Part shown: positions 1 to 4,173 of the stretch, piece after piece
How the letters are laid out: each line of letters opens with the position of its first letter
Numbering within the stretch: the first letter of the stretch is position 1
DNA from: Pseudomonadota bacterium
GTDB taxonomy: Bacteria > Pseudomonadota > Gammaproteobacteria > Burkholderiales > Burkholderiaceae
Direction: 5' to 3'
Length of the DNA stretch: 5,073 nt
NCBI GenBank assembly: GCA_023441105.1
Contig: JAEZQX010000575.1
Location: forward strand, 1 to 5,073
The notes under the pieces: model-generated
Told to the model about the DNA's origin: nothing
Database searches by the model: none
What the model saw: only the letters and a program-made list of their open reading frames with translations
Position numbers and translations under genes: made by a program

Positions 1-38
1 CGGGGCGGGGGCGCCGGGGCGCGTGCGCCGCGAGTCAC

Positions 39-85
39 GGAGCAAGGACGCGCCTGCAAGCGCGTCCACCAAGCGACTTCGCTCC
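39..85 (-). terminator. Stem-loop downstream of the thrB/membrane-protein operon, possible terminator
   Basis: Positions 46-53 (GGACGCGC) and 60-67 (GCGCGTCC) form a perfect 8-bp inverted repeat around a 6-nt loop. Flanking bases 39-45 (GGAGCAA) can also pair with 78-85 (TTCGCTCC) with one bulged base, which extends the structure. It lies 37-83 bases beyond the stop codon of the leftward membrane-protein gene, where a 3' end is expected. On the minus strand the inner stem is followed by TTGCTCC rather than a real T tract, so it is not a textbook intrinsic terminator. It could be an RNA 3'-end-stabilising hairpin or a signal belonging to whatever lies left of the window. The pairing is directly visible; the role is inferred. 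Confidence 0.35.
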
Positions 86-121
86 TGCCCTGCAGTCTGC
101 CCCGCGCGGCCCCCCCAAAAA

Positions 122-901
122 CTACAGTGCATCGACCGCAATCGGCTCGATCGCGTCCCGATAGCTTGGCCAGAAGGAGCAATACAGCGCCGCCATCATC
201 AGCAGGAAGGCCGGTGCCAGGATCAGGGTGCGCAGGCCGGCGGGGAGGAGGGCTGCTAGGACCTGGATGAGGACGGCCATGCCGATGGCCACCACGAACC
301 AGCCGGCGAAGTACATCATGAAGGCCGCCTTGTTGCGCCAGACCGCGACGACGCTGAAGAAGAGCGACTTGAACGCCGGGGTGCGGTGCAGGCCGGCGAA
401 GAGCGGTGCGTACCACAGCGCGAGCTGCAGTGGCGCATAGAGCGCCAGGAACACCATCGCGGCATAGATGGTGTCGACAGCTGCCACCGGTGGCCCGTCG
501 GCCGCGGTCGTGCTGGTCAGCATGCGCAGCCACTGGCCGCCGTCGACGGGGGCGGTGGCGAGGATGGCCAACGCGGTGGCGGTGGCGTTGACCAGCCCGA
601 TCACCAGCAGCGGGCGCATCGGGCCGTCAGGGGCCGGGCGAAGGCCGGAGAAGATCGTCCAGGGCGCGGGCGGCTTGCCTTCCTGGGCGCGCCGGATGGC
701 CTGCAGGTAGCCGAACGACAGGGCCGGCGAAACCACCAGCGGCAGGAACTGACCCAGCACCGGCGGGGCGGACAGCACCAGCAGCGTGAAGATCATCATG
801 ATGCCGGACGCGATCAGCGGCATCGGCGATGACGCAAGGATGGCGAAGCCTTCGGTCACCCAGCGCCAGCCTGCAAGCGCCGGGACTCGTCGTACCTGCA
901 T
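122..901 (-). CDS. BPSS1780-family multi-pass inner-membrane protein, function unknown
   Basis: A 259-residue integral membrane protein with about five or six hydrophobic segments, roughly residues 28-50, 52-67, 97-116, 143-171, 193-218 and 222-245, and short charged loops. Features recalled for the BPSS1780 family are visible: an N-terminal GWRWVTEGF segment, SFGYLQAIRRAQEGK at about 62-76, and near residues 179-190 the SLFFSVVAVWRN stretch typical of the family. No catalytic motif is visible, and no biochemical role is known to me. Its ATG (899-901) shares one base with the thrB stop (901-903), giving TGATG, so it is very probably translated by coupling from thrB. Its own ribosome site is weak (GGA about 10 nt upstream). 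Length is normal for the family. In betaproteobacteria this family is often found beside thrB and polA (from memory), so the pairing supports the call, but it does not prove a threonine-related job. Confidence 0.8.
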   Translation of the reverse strand: MQVRRVPALAGWRWVTEGFAILASSPMPLIASGIMMIFTLLVLSAPPVLGQFLPLVVSPALSFGYLQAIRRAQEGKPPAPWTIFSGLRPAPDGPMRPLLVIGLVNATATALAILATAPVDGGQWLRMLTSTTAADGPPVAAVDTIYAAMVFLALYAPLQLALWYAPLFAGLHRTPAFKSLFFSVVAVWRNKAAFMMYFAGWFVVAIGMAVLIQVLAALLPAGLRTLILAPAFLLMMAALYCSFWPSYRDAIEPIAVDAL

Positions 902-1854
902 CAGATGATTTCCGTTGCGCCGCTGCGGCGGGCCTGGAGGATCCGCTCGAACCAGCGTGGATCCTTGGGGCTCAGGACTTCGGCGTCGCGGGGCAGGTGA
1001 TGATCATACAGCCGCGACAGCCAGAACCTCAGCGCGGCGGCTCGCAGCATCATCGACCATGCCTGGCGCTCCGCCGGGCCGATGCTGCGGACCGCCTGGT
1101 AGCCTTCGAGCAGCGCCGCCGCGCGGGCCGGCACGAGCTCGCCGTTGCCTTCGTCGACACACCAGTCGTTGCAGGTCACCGCCAGGTCGAACATCCACTT
1201 GTCCTCGCAGGCGAAGTAGAAGTCGATGACGCCCGGGCTGCCCATCTCGTCCATCAACACGTTGTCGCGAAAGCAGTCGGCATGCACCGCGGAGGCCGGC
1301 AGGTCGCGGTAGGCCGCGCCGGCGGCGAACGACTGCTGCGCCTGCAGCTCGTCGGCGATCAGCGCGGCCTGCGCCGGCTCCAGCTCGTCCTTGAGCGCAG
1401 CGAAAGCCTCGGGCCACCAGGCCAGGCCGCGGCTGTTGGCCGGCGCCGCGCCGAAGTCGCTTGCCGCCAGGTGCATGCGCGCCAGCAGGCTGCCGACGGT
1501 GGCGCAGTCGGCGGCGGTCGGATGCTCGACCTGGCCACCGGGCAGGCGGGTGACCAGCGTGGCGGGCTTGCCGTTCAGCATGCTCCAGAGCTGGCCGTCG
1601 CGGTCTGCGATCGGCTCGGGGCAGGGGATGTGGCGCACCGCCAGGTGCTTCATCAGCCGGAGGTAGAACGGCACATCCCGCACCGGGATCCGTTCGATGA
1701 GCGTCAGTACGTACGCCCCGTGTTCGGTGTCGACGAAGTAGTTGGTGTTCTCGATCCCCTGGGCGATGCCGCGCGCCTGCCTGAGTCGGCCGACGTCGTA
1801 GCGGGCAAGCCATTGGGCAATCTGCTCATGTGAAACGGCGGTGAAGACAGCCAT
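901..1854 (-). CDS. thrB: Homoserine kinase, type II (aminoglycoside-phosphotransferase-like fold)
   Basis: Cytosolic enzyme that phosphorylates L-homoserine with ATP to O-phospho-L-homoserine, the substrate of threonine synthase. It is the APH-fold homoserine kinase of betaproteobacteria and pseudomonads, not the GHMP-fold enzyme of E. coli. Visible signatures include the N-terminal MAVFTAV start, IENTNYFV (34-41), YVLTLIE (48-54), GLAWWPE (143-149), the catalytic loop HADCFRDN with H191, D193 and N198, the metal-binding D211 in VIDFYFA, the NDWC segment (229-232), and a C-terminal LRFWLSRLYD block. The 317-residue length is normal. A GTG at 1884 would add ten residues, but homologs begin with M-[AS]-V-F-T, so ATG 1854 is preferred. 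No good Shine-Dalgarno precedes it; a small hairpin does. The catalytic loop has Cys194 where I recall Leu in most relatives. First gene of a two-gene operon with the membrane protein. thrA and thrC are not in the window. Confidence 0.93.
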   Translation of the reverse strand: MAVFTAVSHEQIAQWLARYDVGRLRQARGIAQGIENTNYFVDTEHGAYVLTLIERIPVRDVPFYLRLMKHLAVRHIPCPEPIADRDGQLWSMLNGKPATLVTRLPGGQVEHPTAADCATVGSLLARMHLAASDFGAAPANSRGLAWWPEAFAALKDELEPAQAALIADELQAQQSFAAGAAYRDLPASAVHADCFRDNVLMDEMGSPGVIDFYFACEDKWMFDLAVTCNDWCVDEGNGELVPARAAALLEGYQAVRSIGPAERQAWSMMLRAAALRFWLSRLYDHHLPRDAEVLSPKDPRWFERILQARRSGATEII

Positions 1855-1858
1855 GAAG

Positions 1859-1872
1859 GACGTTTTCACGTC
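1859..1872 (-). promoter_or_regulatory. GAAA-tetraloop hairpin in the thrB translation-initiation region
   Basis: In the thrB mRNA sense this reads GACGT-GAAA-ACGTC, a perfect 5-bp stem closed by a GNRA-type tetraloop. It ends four bases before the preferred thrB ATG at 1854, exactly where a Shine-Dalgarno would sit. No purine-rich ribosome site is visible there. It could affect ribosome access to thrB or simply be a stable 5' leader hairpin. If translation instead began at GTG 1884, it would lie inside the coding sequence. The pairing is seen in the sequence; any regulatory role is inference. Confidence 0.3.
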
Positions 1873-1887
1873 GGGTGGGGACACGCC

Positions 1888-1893
1888 ATTCTA
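1888..1893 (-). promoter_or_regulatory. Candidate -10 element for the thrB operon
   Basis: The minus strand reads TAGAAT, five of six matches to the sigma-70 -10 consensus TATAAT, in otherwise very GC-rich DNA. No convincing -35 hexamer lies 15-19 bases upstream (that stretch is GC-rich, CCGGGG at a 17-base spacing). A start site 6-8 bases downstream would fall near 1881. That would exclude the GTG at 1884 as a start codon and leave a leader of about 27 nt to ATG 1854. This is a weak single-box prediction. Confidence 0.3.
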
Positions 1894-2000
1894 CTGCCTC
1901 CCTCGAAAGCCCCCGGGCACGGCCATTGCGAACCGCCGGCGTCGGCGCAGCGGCCCGCGTCCCGGGTCCTTCCGCCGCCGGAACACGAAGCAACGAATCA

Positions 2001-2004
2001 GGAG
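2001..2004 (+). promoter_or_regulatory. Shine-Dalgarno site of the DUF4398 lipoprotein gene
   Basis: GGAG within AGGAGA lies six bases before the ATG at 2011. It matches the anti-Shine-Dalgarno well and fixes this start. No other ATG, GTG or TTG occurs in frame between 2011 and the lipobox cysteine codon, so the long N-terminal region cannot be trimmed by choosing a later standard start. Confidence 0.75.
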
Positions 2005-2010
2005 AGACCC

Positions 2011-2487
2011 ATGGCCGAGACGCCGAACGAATTCACGTCGCCCTCATCGATATCGCCCTGTCGGATCGCCTCGGCGCACCGGTCGGCGCGCGCGAGGCTC
2101 GACGCCGGCGCATCCGCCTGGGGCCGGCGCAGCCTCGCCGCACTGGCGCTCGCGGGCCTGCTGGGTGTCGGCGCCTGCGCTTCGGTGCCGAATCCGACCG
2201 GCGAAATGGCCACCGCCCGGGCCGCCGTGGACAACGCCCGACGTTCGGGAGCCGGCCAGCTCGCCGAGGCGGAAATGGCGGAGGCCCAGGACCGCCTGAC
2301 CTTCGCCGAGCGCGCCCACGCGGGCAAGGACTACCAGGCGGCACGCCGGGCCGCCGAGCAGGCCCGGGCGTCGGCGGAGCTGGCCGAAGAGAAGGCACGC
2401 CTCGCCAAGGCCAGGCAGGCGAGGACGGAGTTGGACGGTACCCTGAAGGCACTTCGCGGCGGCCCCGCGGCGCGCCCGGCGCAATGA
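2011..2487 (+). CDS. DUF4398-domain putative lipoprotein
   Basis: A 158-residue predicted exported lipoprotein. Residues 1-40 form an unusually long polar N-region ending in GRR. A hydrophobic core (about 41-54) and lipobox V-G-A-C follow, with Cys56 as the lipidation site. Ala57 after the Cys is compatible with outer-membrane sorting by Lol. The mature part opens with the short motif ASVPNP and continues as an alanine-, glutamate- and arginine-rich helical region (about 64-148), probably coiled coil or helical hairpin, as expected for DUF4398. There is no enzymatic motif. It is first in a rightward pair; the next protein begins its mature part with almost the same motif (SSVPKP), so the two look like diverged paralogs. 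Its TGA (2485-2487) lies in the ribosome-site region of that next gene. I recall DUF4398 proteins as neighbours of OmpA-domain proteins in Proteobacteria; the function is unknown and an envelope role is inferred. Confidence 0.8.
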   Translation: MAETPNEFTSPSSISPCRIASAHRSARARLDAGASAWGRRSLAALALAGLLGVGACASVPNPTGEMATARAAVDNARRSGAGQLAEAEMAEAQDRLTFAERAHAGKDYQAARRAAEQARASAELAEEKARLAKARQARTELDGTLKALRGGPAARPAQ

Positions 2488-2494
2488 GGAGGAG
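2487..2494 (+). promoter_or_regulatory. Strong Shine-Dalgarno site at the lipoprotein/OmpA gene junction
   Basis: AGGAGGAG begins at the last base of the upstream stop codon and sits seven bases before the ATG at 2502, an ideal spacing. It favours 2502 over an in-frame ATG at 2484, which overlaps the upstream stop as ATGA. Placing the ribosome site on the upstream stop implies translational coupling of the two lipoprotein genes. Confidence 0.75.
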
Positions 2495-2501
2495 CATCGC
2501 G

Positions 2502-3419
2502 ATGGCAACGTTGGACCACGAACATGCAGTAGACGCCCAGCCGGCGTCCCCAGGGGGCCGGCGCATGCCGGGCCTGGCCACCGGCATCCTGCCGGCCCTT
2601 TGCGCGGCACTGGTCTTGGCAGGCTGCTCGAGCGTGCCGAAGCCGAACGAGCGGCTGATCGCCGCGCAGAGCGCGCTGGAACGCGCCCGCGCGGATACCG
2701 CCCGGGCCGAGCTCACGCCCACCGAGCTGGACCGCGCGGACGCAGCAGTCCGGCGCGCCGAGCGCGAATGGCGCGACGACGACGACACGGCCGAGGTCGA
2801 CCATCTGGCCTACCTGGCGCAGCGCCAGGTCGATCTGGCCGTGGCGACCGGCCAGCGGCGGGAGGCCGAGCGCGGCATCGAGCAGGCGTCACGCGAGCGC
2901 GATGCAATCCAGCTGGAGCAGAGCCGGCGCCAGGCGGACTCCGCGCAGGCGCAGGCGACGACGGCGCAGATGCAGGCCGAGCAGGAGCGGCAGCGTGCCG
3001 ACCAGCTCGCCAGCCGGCTGCGGGAGCTGCAGGCGAAGGAGACCGAGCGGGGCCTGGTGGTGACCTTCTCCGACGTGCTGTTCGACGTCGGCCGGGCGGA
3101 GCTGCGCCCCGGAGCGCTGGCACGGGTCGACCAGCTGGCGGCGGTGATGCGCGAATATCAGGAGCGCAACGTGCTGGTCGAAGGCTTTACCGACTCGACC
3201 GGCTCCCAGGCCACCAACCAGGAATTGTCCGAGCGGCGCGCGATGAGCGTGCGCCAGGCGTTGGTTGCGCGCGGCATCGATCCGAAGCGGATCGTCGCCC
3301 GCGGCCATGCCAGCCGCTATCCGATCGCGGACAACTCGACCAGCGACGGACGCCAGCAGAACCGGCGCGTCGAAGCCGTGCTGTCCGACGCCAAGGGCAA
3401 CCTGCCGATGCGCAACTAG
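2502..3419 (+). CDS. OmpA-family lipoprotein with N-terminal DUF4398-like region
   Basis: A 305-residue predicted outer-membrane lipoprotein that should anchor the envelope to peptidoglycan. A signal peptide with lipobox L-A-G-C puts the lipidated residue at Cys42; Ser43 fits outer-membrane sorting. The mature part starts SSVPKP and continues as a DUF4398-like helical region (about 46-125), then a Gln/Ala/Arg-rich coiled-coil linker (about 125-182). The OmpA C-terminal domain covers about 184-300, with VTFSDVLFDVG, GFTDSTGS, the LSERRA helix, and a GR..NRRVE ending. Asp231 and Arg246 match the spacing of the diaminopimelate-contacting Asp/Arg pair of OmpA domains, so peptidoglycan binding should be intact. 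It resembles Pal/YiaD-type proteins, but there is no beta-barrel. The start at 2502 is chosen for its strong ribosome site; ATG 2565 would give a more ordinary 20-residue signal peptide and remains possible. It probably forms an operon with the preceding DUF4398 gene. Confidence 0.88.
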   Translation: MATLDHEHAVDAQPASPGGRRMPGLATGILPALCAALVLAGCSSVPKPNERLIAAQSALERARADTARAELTPTELDRADAAVRRAEREWRDDDDTAEVDHLAYLAQRQVDLAVATGQRREAERGIEQASRERDAIQLEQSRRQADSAQAQATTAQMQAEQERQRADQLASRLRELQAKETERGLVVTFSDVLFDVGRAELRPGALARVDQLAAVMREYQERNVLVEGFTDSTGSQATNQELSERRAMSVRQALVARGIDPKRIVARGHASRYPIADNSTSDGRQQNRRVEAVLSDAKGNLPMRN

Positions 3420-3423
3420 CCAG

Positions 3424-4173
3424 TTACAGGTTCAGGTTGAGCTCCCGCTCCTTGGTGGTGGCATAGAAGCCGCGCTCCTGGTAGAAGTCGAACACGGCTT
3501 CGACGACCTCATCCGGATCGTCGATCAGGCGGATGAGGTCGAGGTCGCTTGCCGACACGGTGCCTTGCGCCACCTGCACGTCGCGCATCCAGTCGAGCAA
3601 TCCCTGCCAGTATTCCGAGCCCATCAGGATCACCGGGATCCGCCGTCCGACCCGGGTCTGGATCAGCGTCAGCACCTCCATCAGCTCGTCGAGCGTGCCC
3701 CAGCCGCCCGGCGGCGCGATGAACGCGGCGGCGTATTTCGCGAAGGCCACCTTGCGCGTGAAGAAGTGACGGAACGATAGCGACACGTCCTGGTAGGGAT
3801 TGCCGTGCTGCTCGTGCGGCAATTGCATGTTCAGCCCGACCGAAGTGGACTTGCCCTCGAAGGCGCCCTTGTTGGCCGCCTCCATGATGCCGGGCCCGCC
3901 ACCGGAGATCACTGCGAAGCCGGCGTCCGAGAACTTGCGCGCCACCTGCACCGTGCGCTCGTACCAGAATTCGCCCGCCTTGATGCGGGCACTGCCGAAG
4001 ATCGACACCGCCGGGCGGATGTCCGACAGGGCCTCGGTCGCCTCGATGAACTCTGAGATAATCCCCAGGACATGCCATGACTCCCGCGCCTTGATCGCGG
4101 TCGACCGTTCCGGCGAGGCCAGTGCCCTCAACTGCGGCACCTTGCGCTTATCCACCATTTCCATATCCACCAT
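3424..4173 (-). CDS. LOG-family protein (TIGR00730), putative nucleotide 5'-monophosphate phosphoribohydrolase
   Basis: A cytosolic Rossmann-type protein of up to 249 residues. LOG-family enzymes cleave the N-glycosidic bond of nucleoside 5'-monophosphates, giving free base and ribose 5-phosphate; in some members the product is an active cytokinin, in bacteria more often general nucleotide turnover. Motifs in order: SIFGSARI (57-64), the phosphate-binding SGGGPGIMEAANKGA (90-104), FFTRK with R140 and K141, and PGGWGTLDE (155-163), which fits the family signature PGGxGTxxE. R140 and E163 are the expected catalytic pair. An N-terminal extension of about 50 residues distinguishes it from short (about 190-residue) LOG proteins. 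Older databases call this family lysine decarboxylase, which is a misannotation. The start is ambiguous: ATGs at 4173, 4164 and 4158 are all in frame, and 4158 has the best ribosome site (GGTGGA, seven bases upstream). Head to head with polA, tail to tail with the OmpA gene. The exact substrate cannot be told. Confidence 0.9.
   Translation of the reverse strand: MVDMEMVDKRKVPQLRALASPERSTAIKARESWHVLGIISEFIEATEALSDIRPAVSIFGSARIKAGEFWYERTVQVARKFSDAGFAVISGGGPGIMEAANKGAFEGKSTSVGLNMQLPHEQHGNPYQDVSLSFRHFFTRKVAFAKYAAAFIAPPGGWGTLDELMEVLTLIQTRVGRRIPVILMGSEYWQGLLDWMRDVQVAQGTVSASDLDLIRLIDDPDEVVEAVFDFYQERGFYATTKERELNLNL
4057..4062 (+). promoter_or_regulatory. Candidate -10 element for polA inside the LOG gene
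   Basis: GATAAT occurs on the plus strand, five of six matches to TATAAT, about 110 bases before the polA ATG. There is no intergenic space, so any polA promoter has to lie within the oppositely oriented LOG coding sequence, and this is the best -10-like hexamer seen there. The -35 region is poor (TCGGTC at a 17-base spacing). This is a low-confidence guess from one box. Confidence 0.25.
4149..4173 (-). repeat. 15-bp-period direct repeat duplicating the LOG start region
   Basis: On the plus strand TATCCACCAT occurs at 4149-4158 and again at 4164-4173, a 10-base perfect direct repeat with a 15-base period. In the LOG reading direction it produces ATG-GTG-GAT twice, so the protein begins MVDMEMVD. 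The period is a multiple of three and keeps the frame. The upstream copy supplies a GGTGGA sequence seven bases before the downstream ATG, where it may act as a Shine-Dalgarno. Confidence 0.7.

Noticed and set aside
1..24. G-rich run at the left edge as a possible G-quadruplex
   Set aside because: Only three runs of four or more G are visible (2-5, 7-11, 16-19), one short of a standard quadruplex. The sequence to the left is unavailable.
110..121. C7A5 run next to the membrane-protein stop as a terminator tract
   Set aside because: In the gene's direction it reads T5 then G7 right after the stop codon, before any hairpin, which is the wrong order for an intrinsic terminator.
1004..1813. 269-codon leftward frame overlapping thrB on the same strand
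   Set aside because: It is a shifted frame of thrB with a repetitive Arg/Ala/Gly/Pro composition and no family motif.
829..1833. 334-codon open frame antisense to thrB
   Set aside because: thrB on the other strand has a full set of family motifs. The antisense frame is rich in R, A, G, H and Q with no recognisable domain, as expected for the complement of a GC-rich gene.
1875..2501. Possible long N-terminal extension of the OmpA-family gene, since its frame stays open upstream to 1875
   Set aside because: That stretch would overlap the DUF4398 gene in another frame and has arginine/glycine-rich shadow composition. A near-perfect Shine-Dalgarno and a lipoprotein signal peptide mark the start near 2502.
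2600..3466. 288-codon rightward frame overlapping the OmpA-family gene
   Set aside because: It is a frame-shifted shadow with Arg/Ala/Gly-rich sequence. The true frame carries the lipobox and the complete OmpA motif set.
3424..4173. Lysine decarboxylase annotation for the LOG-family gene
   Set aside because: The PGGxGTxxE and GGGPGIMEA motifs belong to the LOG nucleotide-hydrolase family. The decarboxylase name is a historical misannotation, and no PLP-lysine motif is present.
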